A stretch of DNA of 50,312 nucleotides from Bacteroidetes bacterium 46-16 (GTDB taxonomy: Bacteria > Bacteroidota > Bacteroidia > Chitinophagales > Chitinophagaceae): positions 1-50,312 of the forward strand of contig MKUN01000043.1 of NCBI GenBank assembly GCA_001897835.1, given 5' to 3'. Below the pieces are notes generated by a model. It saw nothing but the letters and a program-made list of their open reading frames with translations, searched no databases and was not told the DNA's origin. Made by a program: the position numbers and the translations under genes. Shown piece after piece: positions 1 to 9,546 of this stretch; within the stretch, counting starts at the first letter, position 1, and each line of letters begins with the position of its first letter.

Positions 1-201
1 AAAATAATGATCGCCGTGCAGGTGGCTGATGAATATATGCTCCAGGTTGCGCCAGCGGAGCCCGTAACGCTGCATCTGCACCTGTGTGCCCTCGCCGCAA
101 TCGAGCATAATGAGTGCACCATATACAGATACTACCTGCGAAGTAGGGTGCCTGCCAAAAGCAGGAAGCGCCGAATTATTTCCGAGTATGGTTACTTTCA
201 T
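1..201 (-). CDS. rnz: Ribonuclease Z, N-terminal part (cut by window edge)
   Basis: Reading the minus strand from the ATG at 201 gives 67 open codons that run off the window. The start MKVTILGNNSALP, then GRHPTSQVV, then LDCGEGTQVQMQRYG and finally HLHGDHYF fit the N-terminus of RNase Z (ElaC family), the metallo-beta-lactamase endonuclease that trims tRNA 3' ends. HLHGDH is the zinc-binding HxHxDH motif. The gene lies 15 bases downstream of the STAS-like gene on the same strand, so the two are probably co-transcribed. The rest of the enzyme is outside the window. Family assignment is confident. Confidence 0.9.
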   Translation of the reverse strand, partial: MKVTILGNNSALPAFGRHPTSQVVSVYGALIMLDCGEGTQVQMQRYGLRWRNLEHIFISHLHGDHYF

Positions 202-216
202 TTGTTAATAAAGCCT

Positions 217-591
217 TTATTCGTCATCGAACAAATCACGTTCCAGTATTTCCATGCTCACAATATCAATAGCCTCCTGCATGGTGGGTGTTATATTGAT
301 CGCAGCATCTGTTTCGTCTTTTTTTAATGCCCGCATCACCTCATCCTGTATATTGGTGAATACAAGCGAAGTATTGTTACTGTAACAATCTTCATGAAAT
401 TCCGTTAACAAATGAAAGGACTTACTGTCGGCATCGAGGCAGTTATGTAAGTCGATGATATAGTTATTACTGCCGTTTTCGGTAAGTGCATCACATTTTT
501 GGCGAAGTGCTGCTGCCAAATTAGCATCTAAATGATTAGATACAGGCGTAATAACTATATATGTTACTTTGGTATCAATTTTGAACTCCAT
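217..591 (-). CDS. STAS-like (anti-sigma factor antagonist type) protein
   Basis: This 124-residue cytoplasmic protein has no signal peptide or membrane segment. A beta-alpha pattern with NHLDANLAAALRQKCDAL, then IIDLHNCLDADSKSFHLL, then TSLVFTNIQDEVMRAL fits the STAS fold of SpoIIAA-like anti-anti-sigma factors. The DADSKS segment sits where such proteins carry the phosphorylatable serine, but it is not the usual DSSGL form, so regulation by a serine kinase is uncertain. It is followed by rnz on the same strand. No partner kinase or anti-sigma factor is visible next to it. The fold call is moderate and the function is not known. Confidence 0.65.
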   Translation of the reverse strand: MEFKIDTKVTYIVITPVSNHLDANLAAALRQKCDALTENGSNNYIIDLHNCLDADSKSFHLLTEFHEDCYSNNTSLVFTNIQDEVMRALKKDETDAAINITPTMQEAIDIVSMEILERDLFDDE

Positions 592-797
592 ACAGTAGTA
601 AAGTTTGGATATAGGGCAGGAAGGTTAAATTCGGGTTTAAAATTAACATTTCCAAGCTACACTTTATTTCGTATATTTAGAATAGGGAGTTAGTAAGGCA
701 AAGATGTTAAGGAATGGACAATGAGAATATAACTAAACGTAATAGCAAACTATATCCATTATTGTTAATTTTACAATAAAACAAGGGACAGGATTTC

Positions 798-3338
798 ATG
801 GATTCTAATTTCTCACCGAAAGTAAAAGAGATCATCTCTTACAGCCGCGAAGAAGCTTTGAGGCTGGGTAATGATTTCATAGGAACAGAGCACCTGCTGC
901 TTGGCCTCATCCGCGAAGGCGACGGGCTGGCAGTACGCGTGCTGCAGAGTATGCAGGTCGACCTTTTTGACCTGCGGAAAGAACTGGAAATGGCTATCAA
1001 AGACAAGAACAGCAAACCATTGGCCAACATCAACAGCCTGCCACTCACCAAACAGGCGGAAAAGGTAATACGTATCACAGTATTGGAAGCCAAAGCACTG
1101 AAGAGCGCAACGGTGGAAACGGAGCACCTGATGCTCTCTATACTGAAGAACAAAGAAAATGTGGCTACCCAGATACTGCATCAATACGATATTGATTATG
1201 AGCGCTTTAAGAATGAGCTAAGCATATTGCAGGGCGAAAACCCCAGGGCCGATTATAACGACCCGGGTTCCGAAGAGTTCGAAGAAGATGATGAAAGGAG
1301 GCAATTTCAGCAACAGCGCAGGCAAACAGGTAATACCAAATCGAAAACACCCGTACTGGATAACTTCGGTCGCGATATTACCAAACTTGCCGAACTGGGT
1401 AATTTAGACCCCATAGTGGGTAGGGAAGAGGAGATAGAGCGTGTCTCGCAGATCCTCTCCAGGCGCAAAAAAAATAATCCCATATTAATTGGTGAGCCGG
1501 GCGTTGGTAAAACGGCCATTGTGGAGGGCCTTGCTTTACGTATCGTACAGCGTAAAGTATCGCGTGTCCTTTTCGACAAGCGCGTGATAAGCCTTGACCT
1601 TGCAGCATTGGTGGCAGGTACAAAATACCGCGGCCAGTTCGAAGAGCGCATGAAGGCCATCATGAACGAACTGGAAAAGAACCGTGATGTGATCCTGTTC
1701 ATAGATGAGATACATACCATAGTAGGTGCCGGTGGTGCTTCCGGTTCGCTGGATGCTTCCAATATCTTTAAGCCGGCACTGGCCCGTGGCGACCTGCAAT
1801 GCATTGGCGCCTCCACGCTCGATGAATACCGTATGTACATCGAGAAAGATGGCGCACTCGACCGCCGTTTCCAGAAGGTACTGGTAGAACCGCCAAGTGT
1901 AGAGGAAACCATTACCATACTGAACAATATCAAATCGAAGTACGAAGACTTCCATAACGTAACCTATGATGAGGAAGCGATCGATGCATGTGTGAAACTT
2001 AGCGACAGGTATATGACCGATCGCCTGCTGCCCGACAAAGCGATAGACGTGATGGACGAAGTGGGCGCACGCGTGCACCTGAAGAATATCAACGTGCCTG
2101 AGAATATACTGGAGCTTGAAAAGAAGATAGAAGATATAAAACAGGAGAAGAACAAGGTGGTCAAAAGCCAGCGCTTTGAAGAAGCTGCTGCACTGCGCGA
2201 CCGTGAGAAACGCCTGGGTGAAGAGCTGGAAAAAGCAAAGAACGACTGGGAAGAAGAAGCGAAGCACAAACGTTACCCCATACATGAAGAGCATATCGCC
2301 GAGGTGATCAGTATGATGACGGGCATACCTGTAATGCGTATGGTGGAAGCGGAAAGTGAAAAGTTGCGCCGCATGGGCGATGACCTGAAAGGTGCAGTAG
2401 TAGGGCAGGATGAGGCCATAAGCAAAGTGGTAAAATCGATACAGCGTAACCGTGTGGGCCTTAAAGATCCGCGCAAACCGATAGGCTCCTTTATATTCCT
2501 GGGTCCTACCGGTGTAGGTAAAACAGAGTTGGCCCGTGCATTGGCACGCTACATGTTCGATAGCGATGAAGCGCTGATCCGTGTGGATATGAGTGAGTAT
2601 ATGGAAAAGTTCTCGCTCAGCCGCCTGATCGGTGCGCCTCCCGGATACGTAGGTTATGAAGAAGGTGGCCAGCTTACTGAAAGAGTGCGCCGCAAACCAT
2701 ACTCGGTAGTACTGCTCGATGAAATAGAGAAAGCACACCCTGATATATTCAATATACTGCTGCAGGTGCTCGACGATGGACAGCTTACTGATGGCCTGGG
2801 TCGTAAAGTAGATTTCAAGAATACGCTCATCATCATGACCTCGAATATTGGCGTGCGCCAGTTGAAGGATTTTGGTGCGGGTGTAGGTTTTGCCACTGCT
2901 GCCAAGAACGAAAATTCGGAAGACTTCAGTCGTGGTGTCATCGAAAAAGCGCTTAAACGTACCTTCTCTCCTGAATTCCTGAACAGGATAGACGATGTGA
3001 TCATTTTCAATTCGCTCACCGAAGAAAATATCGGTCACATCATCGAGATCATCATGAAGGATGTAATGAAGCGCCTGAATACGCTTGGCTTTAAGCTGGA
3101 ACTTGCCGATGGGGCTAAAAAATATATAGCCGAAAAAGGTTATGACCAGCAGTTTGGCGCCCGTCCGCTGCACAGGGCTATCCAGAAATACCTGGAAGAC
3201 CCACTGGCAGAGGAGATACTAAACCACCGTATAAAAGAGGGTGATGAAGTGACTGCGGATTACAGCGAAGAAGAACAAAAAATAGTATTTACCATAGATC
3301 ATTCCGCTCCCAAAAAGGAATCGAAACAGACGGAATAA
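798..3338 (+). CDS. clpC: ATP-dependent Clp protease ATP-binding subunit ClpC
   Basis: This 846-residue protein has the ClpC layout. Two Clp-N repeats occupy about residues 1-145, starting with [25 protein letters not shown] module 1 has Walker A GEPGVGKT at 232-239 and [14 protein letters not shown]-type coiled segment lies at about 450-485 ([18 protein letters not shown]). AAA module 2 has Walker A GPTGVGKT at 569-576, and a Clp D2-small C-terminal domain follows. It unfolds substrates for ClpP in the cytosol; no clpP is in the window. The length is typical for the family. The start ATG at 798 begins the conserved N-domain. The gene stands alone, with a clear terminator after it. The 106-base leader is AT-rich and I see no convincing CIRCE or CtsR site. 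Confidence 0.97.
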   Translation: MDSNFSPKVKEIISYSREEALRLGNDFIGTEHLLLGLIREGDGLAVRVLQSMQVDLFDLRKELEMAIKDKNSKPLANINSLPLTKQAEKVIRITVLEAKALKSATVETEHLMLSILKNKENVATQILHQYDIDYERFKNELSILQGENPRADYNDPGSEEFEEDDERRQFQQQRRQTGNTKSKTPVLDNFGRDITKLAELGNLDPIVGREEEIERVSQILSRRKKNNPILIGEPGVGKTAIVEGLALRIVQRKVSRVLFDKRVISLDLAALVAGTKYRGQFEERMKAIMNELEKNRDVILFIDEIHTIVGAGGASGSLDASNIFKPALARGDLQCIGASTLDEYRMYIEKDGALDRRFQKVLVEPPSVEETITILNNIKSKYEDFHNVTYDEEAIDACVKLSDRYMTDRLLPDKAIDVMDEVGARVHLKNINVPENILELEKKIEDIKQEKNKVVKSQRFEEAAALRDREKRLGEELEKAKNDWEEEAKHKRYPIHEEHIAEVISMMTGIPVMRMVEAESEKLRRMGDDLKGAVVGQDEAISKVVKSIQRNRVGLKDPRKPIGSFIFLGPTGVGKTELARALARYMFDSDEALIRVDMSEYMEKFSLSRLIGAPPGYVGYEEGGQLTERVRRKPYSVVLLDEIEKAHPDIFNILLQVLDDGQLTDGLGRKVDFKNTLIIMTSNIGVRQLKDFGAGVGFATAAKNENSEDFSRGVIEKALKRTFSPEFLNRIDDVIIFNSLTEENIGHIIEIIMKDVMKRLNTLGFKLELADGAKKYIAEKGYDQQFGARPLHRAIQKYLEDPLAEEILNHRIKEGDEVTADYSEEEQKIVFTIDHSAPKKESKQTE

Positions 3339-3390
3339 GATTTTAGGATTACCCACTACTCGACAAGAAAAGTGGTTTATACAAAGACTA

Positions 3391-3421
3391 CGCCCGGTTT
3401 CTACCGGGCGTTAGATTTTTT
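3391..3421 (+). terminator. Rho-independent terminator after clpC
   Basis: A perfect 7-bp stem (CGCCCGG / CCGGGCG) with a 6-base loop is followed by TTAGATTTTTT. It starts 52 bases after the clpC stop codon and points the same way. Confidence 0.9.
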
Positions 3422-3579
3422 AAGGACCCACTAACGAAAGGTAGCTTTCTTTCGTCAATATAGGTAAGGCCGGGCCATTTTCACCTTATGTCATAAGCCC
3501 TGATTTCTATATAAAGCTTTCCCCGGTTCTGTTTTTATATAATATCCCTGTTTTATTACAGGGTATGTGTTGCAAAAAT

Positions 3580-3612
3580 AAACCCCGGCATGTACCGGGG
3601 TTTATTTTTTTT
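3580..3612. terminator. Bidirectional terminator
   Basis: The stem AAACCCCGG / CCGGGGTTT with loop CATGTA is followed on the plus strand by TTTATTTTTTTTTA and on the minus strand by TTTATTTTTGCA. It lies just beyond the stop codon of the minus-strand thioredoxin-like gene and can also catch read-through from clpC. A weaker hairpin (CCCTG / CAGGG) sits just upstream at 3546-3563. Confidence 0.85.
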
Positions 3613-3623
3613 TATCTAAAAGA

Positions 3624-4184
3624 TCAATTTTTCTTTTTGAATTTCATATGTGACTTTCTTTTCAGTTGTTCCCAGAGGTCTTTAACCGATACATGGGTAT
3701 GCCATGCTTTTACCAGCTTTTTGTTTTTATCGTACACGGCAATGAAAGGCACCGCCCTTACCCCGTAATAGCCGGTAAAGAACATCTTTTTATCCATACC
3801 GATCAGCTTTATGTTCTTATGCTGGTCGATGTGGTGCTTTTCTGCAAATTGCTTTATCTGGTAAAGGGGGGAGAAAGACATCAAATAAAAATCGGCATGT
3901 TCCAGTGAATCCCAGCCTTTTTCCAGTGTTTCAAAAGCCGATTCGCAGTGCCCGCATTCTGCGCCAAAGTAAAAAAGGACGATAGGGCGGCCTTTGGGTA
4001 TGCTGTAAGAATTGAATACAGTACTGCTGTCCAGTTCCAGGATCTCAAAAGCAGGTAAGTTGGGATCCTGCATATAAGGGAAGCTGTCTTCTGCAGGGGG
4101 CTCATTTTTTTTATCGTTCTGGGCCCATGCAGGCATACTTGTTAAAGTAAACAGTGCGGCAAGTAAAAAAAAGATACGTTTCAT
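3624..4184 (-). CDS. Thioredoxin-fold (TlpA/AhpC-TSA-like) exported protein
   Basis: This 186-residue protein has a signal peptide (MKRIFFLLAALFTLTSMPAWAQ) and a thioredoxin-like domain from about residue 45. The redox motif is C77-G-H-C80 in FYFGAECGHCESAF. A cis-proline region VPFIAVYDK follows further on. The family reduces, oxidises or isomerises disulfides in the periplasm, often for cytochrome c or outer-membrane protein maturation; the substrate is not predictable here. It is a single gene that converges on clpC and ends at the bidirectional terminator. A -7-like box lies upstream at 4224-4231. Confidence 0.85.
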   Translation of the reverse strand: MKRIFFLLAALFTLTSMPAWAQNDKKNEPPAEDSFPYMQDPNLPAFEILELDSSTVFNSYSIPKGRPIVLFYFGAECGHCESAFETLEKGWDSLEHADFYLMSFSPLYQIKQFAEKHHIDQHKNIKLIGMDKKMFFTGYYGVRAVPFIAVYDKNKKLVKAWHTHVSVKDLWEQLKRKSHMKFKKKN

Positions 4185-4223
4185 AAGCTTGTTCTAGCGG
4201 TGGTATTACAATAAATGTACCAG

Positions 4224-4231
4224 CAAATGTA
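4224..4231 (-). promoter_or_regulatory. -7 box for the thioredoxin-like gene
   Basis: The minus strand reads TACATTTG, matching the Bacteroidota sigma-A -7 consensus TAnnTTTG, 39 bases before the start codon at 4184. No good TTG -33 box is visible at the expected distance. Confidence 0.5.
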
Positions 4232-4303
4232 AGCATACAATCCCTTTTCGTTAACTTTAAGCACATAAAATTATTCCCCCTTTAACATAGCTGAGCCCTG
4301 GAT

Positions 4304-7300
4304 ATGAACGAAGAACTTTTCCTGCAGCGATACAATAAACTGAATGAGCGCCAGCGCGAGGCGGTAGATGCCATATATGGGCCTGTAATGGTGATAGCAG
4401 GGCCGGGTACGGGCAAAACAGAGGTATTATCTATGCGTATTGCCAACCTGTTGCGGAGCGAAGCGCAGGTACAACCCAATGAGATACTTTGCCTTACATA
4501 TACCGATGAAGCTACCAATGCCATGCGGCGCAGGCTGGTACAGGTAATCGGCACGGCAGCCCATAGGGTGAACATATGCACTTTTCATGCTTTTTGTAAC
4601 AATGTGATCCAAAGTAATAGTGAATACTTCAGCATGAGGAGCCTGCAACCCGTTACCGACCTGGAACGTACGGAATTGCTTTATGAAATGCTGGAACAAC
4701 TGCCTCAGGGTCACCAACTGCGCAAGTTGAGCGGTAATATCTATTATGATGCCGGCCGGCTGAACAGGCTCTTCGACCTGATGAAGCGCGAGAACCTGCA
4801 CCCGGCAGATATAACAACTGCTGCAGACACCTATATAGCCGAACTGCCACAGCGCGATGAGTACATATATAAACGCAACGGTAAAGGATATAAGGCCGGC
4901 GACCTGAAGCAGGATAAGATAGATGAGGAAGTGAGGAAAATGAATGTGACCAAAGCTGCCGCCTCTCTTTTTGATGAATACGAAAGGCGGATGAAAGAAA
5001 AAGGCCGCTACGATTTCAATGATATGATAAGTTGGGTGCTGAAAGCATTCGATGAGCACCCGGCCTTACTGTTAAGCTACCAGGAGCGGCACCAGTTCAT
5101 ACTGGTAGATGAGTTCCAGGATACCAATGGCTCGCAGAATAAACTGCTGCAAATGCTTACGGAGTTTTGGGACGACCCTAATATATTCGTTGTGGGTGAT
5201 GATGACCAGTCAATATACGAATTCCAGGGTGCGCGGATCAGGAATATCATCGAGTTCTATGAGCGCTATAAGGATACGATAAAGATCATCATTCTGCCAC
5301 AAAATTACCGCTCGTCGCAGGCTATACTTGATAAGGCCACTGCAACCATTCAAAACAACCAGCAAAGACTCATATACCAGCTGCAGCACCTGGAGCTGGA
5401 CAAAAATATAGTGGCTTCGGCCGAGAGGTTTAAGGATGTAAAGGAAACGATACAACCCGAAGTGAATGTGTACCCGAACATTATACAGGAAGAGGCTGAT
5501 GTGGTGCTGCAGATAGAAAAGCTACAGCAAAGCGGTGTGGGCCTGGAGGAAGTGGCGGTGCTCTATGCACAGCATAAGCAGGCCGATAATATCATAGAGC
5601 TGATGGAGCGTAAGGGCATACCCTACACAGTAAAAAAGCCCGTCAATATACTGGAGCTGCCCATCATCCGGCAGATCATCAATATACTCTACTACCTCGA
5701 TGAGGAACGCAAAAGCCCCTTCAGCGCCGAGGCCATATTGTTTGAGATAATGCACGCCCCTTATTATGGCATCACAGCTACCGATATTGCAATGTTGTCG
5801 CTGAACATTCAGGGCAACCGGGGTAAAGAACGTAGCCTTGCCTACTGGCGCATGGTATTGGGCAACGGCCTGTTGATGGAATCGCTGAACCTGCGCTCAA
5901 CTCCAGCATTGCTAAGATTGGGCAATAATATTGAACAATGGCTGAGGCTGCAGTTGGAACTACCCCTGCCCCTGCTTGTGGAAAAGATAGTGTATGAAAG
6001 CGGTATGGTATCTCACCTGCTTCGGGGCAAGAACTATACCTGGGATGCACAGGTACTGCATACCTTTTTCGAATTTGTAAAGGACACTTATGCCCGTGAT
6101 GCAAGGGTAAAGCCTGCAGAGCTTTTGCGTATGCTGGAGAAGATGAAGGAGGAAAATATCTCCATCCCCCTGCAAAAAGTGATACAGAACGATAAGGGTG
6201 TACACTTTTATACCGCACACGGGGCTAAGGGGAATGAGTTCGAATATGTGTTCCTGGTGGGCTGTACTAAAAACTTCTGGGAAGCGAAAAGAGGTGGGGG
6301 CAATGAATATAAACTGCCCGATACCCTTACCAATACGGAGGACGATCCTGAAAGTACTTACAAGACAGAAGTGGCCCGGCGTCTGTTCTATGTAGCCCTT
6401 ACAAGGGCAAAGAAACACCTGTACGTATCCTATGCACAAAGCGATAATAATGGCAAGAGCCTGGAGCCGTCTGTATTTATAGATGAGATAAGTAATGCTG
6501 AAGAACGGAATATGAAGACGCTCGGGGCGGCACAGGTGCTGAGCCATATACAGTGGGCCATGGAACCCGTACCGAAAGTGCAGGTGGACCTGGCAAACCA
6601 TCAATGGATAGAAAGAGTATTGCAGCATTTCACCATGAGCTATACTTCTTTGTCCAAATTCCTGCGCTGCCCGCTGGCCTTTTATTACGAGAACATTCTG
6701 CAAGTGCCTTATCTTAAAAGTGATGCACTGGCTTTTGGCAGTGCGGTGCATAATGCGCTGGAGCGCATGTTTCGCGTGATGAAAGAACAAAAAGGGGTTT
6801 TTCCTGCTAAGGAGGAACTGCTTACTTATTTTGAAAATTCCCTGTTCCGCGAATCGGCAGCATTTACTCCTATACAGTACGACAGGCGTAAGGAGCAGGG
6901 GCTGACCATGCTGACGGAGTATTATGATCAGTATGTCAATAGCTTCTCCAAAGACGTGGAGGTGGAATTTAAAGTGTCGCGTTATGTACTGGAAGGCGTG
7001 CCGGTAACGGGGAAAATAGATAAGATAGAAATGGATGCCGATGGATGCACGGTGGTGGACTATAAAACCGGTGACCCGGACCGCTCCGCAAATGCTATGG
7101 TTGCCCCACCCAACGAAAAAGAGCCTAATGGCGGCGATTACTGGCGGCAAATGGTGTTTTATAAACTGATACTCGAAAACTACCAGGACCGGCCCTTCCG
7201 GGTAAAGGCCGGTATGTTCGACTATATAGAAAAGGGCAGGAAGAGCAATGAGTACAAGCGCCTTTATGTGCCCGTTTACGCAACAGATGAAACAACGGTA

Positions 7301-7453
7301 AAGGAGCAACTAAAGGACACTTACCTGCGTATCATGAACCACGACTTCAATACCGGTTGCGGCAAAGAAGATTGCCATTGGTGCAACTTTGCCAAAGAGT
7401 ATGAGCTTGTAAGGCCCGCTGAAGATGAAGTAGTGGAGATAGATGATATCTAA
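4304..7453 (+). CDS. UvrD/AddA-like DNA helicase fused to a PD-(D/E)XK Fe-S nuclease
   Basis: The protein has 1049 residues. The superfamily 1 helicase motifs are in order: Walker A GPGTGKT at 33-39, VDEFQDTNGSQN (motif II), GDDDQSIYEFQGA (III), PQNYRSSQAIL (IV), TAHGAKGNEFEYVFLVG (V) and FYVALTRAKKHL (VI). The C-terminal quarter is a RecB-family nuclease with FGSAVHNALERMF, GKIDKIE and VVDYKTG. Four cysteines (C789, C1019, C1024, C1027) are placed as in AddB-type iron-sulfur nucleases. This suggests end-resecting helicase-nuclease activity in DNA repair, similar to the AddAB or AdnAB systems but in one chain. No second subunit gene is adjacent. Its stop codon directly abuts the stop codon of the next, convergent gene. 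Confidence 0.9.
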   Translation: MNEELFLQRYNKLNERQREAVDAIYGPVMVIAGPGTGKTEVLSMRIANLLRSEAQVQPNEILCLTYTDEATNAMRRRLVQVIGTAAHRVNICTFHAFCNNVIQSNSEYFSMRSLQPVTDLERTELLYEMLEQLPQGHQLRKLSGNIYYDAGRLNRLFDLMKRENLHPADITTAADTYIAELPQRDEYIYKRNGKGYKAGDLKQDKIDEEVRKMNVTKAAASLFDEYERRMKEKGRYDFNDMISWVLKAFDEHPALLLSYQERHQFILVDEFQDTNGSQNKLLQMLTEFWDDPNIFVVGDDDQSIYEFQGARIRNIIEFYERYKDTIKIIILPQNYRSSQAILDKATATIQNNQQRLIYQLQHLELDKNIVASAERFKDVKETIQPEVNVYPNIIQEEADVVLQIEKLQQSGVGLEEVAVLYAQHKQADNIIELMERKGIPYTVKKPVNILELPIIRQIINILYYLDEERKSPFSAEAILFEIMHAPYYGITATDIAMLSLNIQGNRGKERSLAYWRMVLGNGLLMESLNLRSTPALLRLGNNIEQWLRLQLELPLPLLVEKIVYESGMVSHLLRGKNYTWDAQVLHTFFEFVKDTYARDARVKPAELLRMLEKMKEENISIPLQKVIQNDKGVHFYTAHGAKGNEFEYVFLVGCTKNFWEAKRGGGNEYKLPDTLTNTEDDPESTYKTEVARRLFYVALTRAKKHLYVSYAQSDNNGKSLEPSVFIDEISNAEERNMKTLGAAQVLSHIQWAMEPVPKVQVDLANHQWIERVLQHFTMSYTSLSKFLRCPLAFYYENILQVPYLKSDALAFGSAVHNALERMFRVMKEQKGVFPAKEELLTYFENSLFRESAAFTPIQYDRRKEQGLTMLTEYYDQYVNSFSKDVEVEFKVSRYVLEGVPVTGKIDKIEMDADGCTVVDYKTGDPDRSANAMVAPPNEKEPNGGDYWRQMVFYKLILENYQDRPFRVKAGMFDYIEKGRKSNEYKRLYVPVYATDETTVKEQLKDTYLRIMNHDFNTGCGKEDCHWCNFAKEYELVRPAEDEVVEIDDI

Positions 7454-8617
7454 CTACTTGAGCATGATATATTGCTCTACATCCTTCTTCGTTATTTTTT
7501 TATCCGATAGTATGATCAGCCTTTCCACAACGTTGCGTAGCTCGCGTATGTTGCCGGTCCAGTTATACTCCTGCAGTGCTTTTATGGCAGTATCATCTAT
7601 CTGCTTTACAGGCTGTTTATAATCGTCGCTGATGTCTTTCAGGAAATGCTCAATAAGCAGCGGTATGTCATCCCTGCGATCATTGAGCGAGGGTACGTGT
7701 ATTAATATTACGCTCAGGCGGTGATACAGGTCGAGGCGAAATTTTTTGGCCTCCACTTCCTCCATCAGGTCCTTATTGGTGGCAGCAATTACACGCACGT
7801 CCACCTTTATTTCCTTTTCGCCGCCTACGCGGGTTATTTTGCCTTCCTGCAGGGCACGCAGCATCTTGGCCTGTGCATCGTGGCTCATGTCGCCTATCTC
7901 GTCCAGGAAGAGGGTGCCGCCACTGGCCTGCTCGAATTTTCCAATGCGTTGCTTGATGGCCGAAGTAAAAGAACCCTTTTCATGGCCAAATAACTCACTT
8001 TCTATGAGTTCGGATGGTATAGCGGCACAGTTCACTTCTATAAGCGGTGCGCCAGAGCGGCTGCTTAATTCGTGTATGCGCCGGGCCACCAGTTCTTTAC
8101 CTACACCGTTCTCACCGGTTATCAACACACGCGCATCAGTGGGGGCCACTTTTTCTATGGTCTCCTTTATGCGCTGCATCCCTTCCGACGCACCGATCAT
8201 ATCCGCACTCTTCGATATTTTTTTACGCAGTTGCTTGGTTTCAGCCACCAGCGATTTTTTATCCATCGCATTGCGTATGGTGATCAGCATCCTGTTCAGG
8301 TCGGGTGGCTTTGAGATGTAATCGTAGGCCCCCTTTTTCACTGCTTCTACAGCAGTTTCTATATTACCATGGCCGCTTATTACGATAAATGGCGTATCCG
8401 GCTTTTCTTCTTTTGCAACGGTCAGCACTTCCATGCCGTCCATTTTGGGCATTTTTATATCGCAGAGTATGCAGTCGTAGTTGTTTTCTTTTATTTTTTT
8501 TACAGCCTCTGCCCCGTCGGCAGCTTCGTCTATGCCAAAGCCTTCAAAGCTGAGTATCTCGGCCAGGGTTTTGCGTATAGCTTTTTCGTCATCTACAATA
8601 AGTATGGTCTGTGACAT
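7454..8617 (-). CDS. NtrC-type response regulator without C-terminal HTH
   Basis: This 387-residue protein has a receiver domain (about 1-120) with phospho-acceptor D53 in LCDIKMPKMDG and K103. A sigma-54 AAA+ domain follows (about 140-380), with Walker A GENGVGKE at 168-175 and Walker B LFLDE at 236-240. Two features are atypical. The sigma-54 contact loop, normally GAFTGA, reads GSFTSA at 215-220. The chain ends at VEQYIMLK, just after the AAA+ lid, so the Fis-type DNA-binding domain of NtrC is absent. It may act from solution or through another protein. No histidine kinase is adjacent. The MORN-like gene lies 5 bases upstream and is probably in the same operon. Confidence 0.92.
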   Translation of the reverse strand: MSQTILIVDDEKAIRKTLAEILSFEGFGIDEAADGAEAVKKIKENNYDCILCDIKMPKMDGMEVLTVAKEEKPDTPFIVISGHGNIETAVEAVKKGAYDYISKPPDLNRMLITIRNAMDKKSLVAETKQLRKKISKSADMIGASEGMQRIKETIEKVAPTDARVLITGENGVGKELVARRIHELSSRSGAPLIEVNCAAIPSELIESELFGHEKGSFTSAIKQRIGKFEQASGGTLFLDEIGDMSHDAQAKMLRALQEGKITRVGGEKEIKVDVRVIAATNKDLMEEVEAKKFRLDLYHRLSVILIHVPSLNDRRDDIPLLIEHFLKDISDDYKQPVKQIDDTAIKALQEYNWTGNIRELRNVVERLIILSDKKITKKDVEQYIMLK

Positions 8618-8622
8618 AAGTA

Positions 8623-9375
8623 TTATTTTTCTTCGCCGTTTTTATATTTTATTGTTTTGGTGTACTTGCCTTCCTCGTCATATTGTTTCCACTTGCCGTC
8701 TTTTTTGCCATTTTTATATGAGCCTTCTGCTTTCACGTTGCCATTATCATAAAACTCTTTGGCATCGCCCGTCTGCACATCATCTTTATAAGTACTTATC
8801 TCGCTTACTTTACCATTCTCGTAATAGGTGGTTACTTCCCCGTCTATCATGCCGTCTTTATAATTATATTCGGCAGCCTTATTCTTGTTATCAAAGTACC
8901 ATATTGCTTTTCCCTCACGCTTGTCTTTGGAAAAATTGCTTTCTTCCTGTATGGTGCCTGCAAAATACCACCTTCTGAAAGGTCCTTCTTTTAGCCCGTT
9001 CACATACCAGGCCTCTTCAGCACGCTGGGCGCCTTTATTGAATACGCGGCGCGGCCCGTTCAATATGCCATCGGTATAGCTTTCCATAAGGCTTGCATAG
9101 CCGGTAACATCTACCTGCATGTGCAGGCCATTCCTTTTCCCGTTCCTGTATATGGTTATATCGTGAGGGTAGCCATCTTGCCAATAGCTGGTCCATGAGC
9201 CGTCATATTGTCCATTCAGCATATAGCCGTCCTCAAATACCCGTTCCGCATTGCCTATCTTTATATATTCGTGGCCATCACTGAGTTTGGTGACCACCGT
9301 ATCTGCCTTTTGGGCATAAAGACCCGAAAAGGAACAGGTAGCTATAATAAAAAGGATGCGGTGGAAATGCTTCAT
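8623..9375 (-). CDS. Exported MORN-repeat-like protein (YwqK type)
   Basis: From the ATG at 9375 the protein has 250 residues and begins with the signal peptide MKHFHRILFIIATCSFSGLYAQ. A start at 9405 would put ten extra residues before this signal peptide, so the inner start is preferred. The mature part is a run of about 23-residue units such as YKDGMIDGEVTTYYENGKV and YKNGKKDGKWKQYDEEGKY, the W/Y-NG-DG pattern of MORN-like repeats. These repeats form extended beta sheets; the role in Bacteroidota is unknown. It lies 5 bases upstream of the response regulator, suggesting co-expression. Confidence 0.8.
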   Translation of the reverse strand: MKHFHRILFIIATCSFSGLYAQKADTVVTKLSDGHEYIKIGNAERVFEDGYMLNGQYDGSWTSYWQDGYPHDITIYRNGKRNGLHMQVDVTGYASLMESYTDGILNGPRRVFNKGAQRAEEAWYVNGLKEGPFRRWYFAGTIQEESNFSKDKREGKAIWYFDNKNKAAEYNYKDGMIDGEVTTYYENGKVSEISTYKDDVQTGDAKEFYDNGNVKAEGSYKNGKKDGKWKQYDEEGKYTKTIKYKNGEEK

Positions 9376-9546
9376 GACAATATGCTTTTTGAGCCAATTT
9401 AGCAATTTATTCCTTTGCGGGAAGTCTATTCCTGCAACATTAATATTTCTTTTCGAAAAATAGCTGCAACTTTGTCAGTATAAACGCTTTGGTACGCTCA
9501 TTGTATATATATGTACATACATGCAATTAGCTAAAAAAGGAGATTT

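Noticed and set aside
1536-3173. A 545-codon minus-strand open frame inside clpC
   Set aside because: It is antisense to a fully conserved clpC, with no recognisable domain; it reflects codon bias of the real gene.
3422-3580. Possible small RNA gene between the two terminators
   Set aside because: Some small hairpins can be drawn (for example ACGAAAG/CTTTCGT), but no promoter or known RNA family is recognisable.
5960-7309. A 449-codon minus-strand open frame opposite the helicase-nuclease
   Set aside because: The helicase and nuclease motifs are in the plus frame; the antisense product has no family features.
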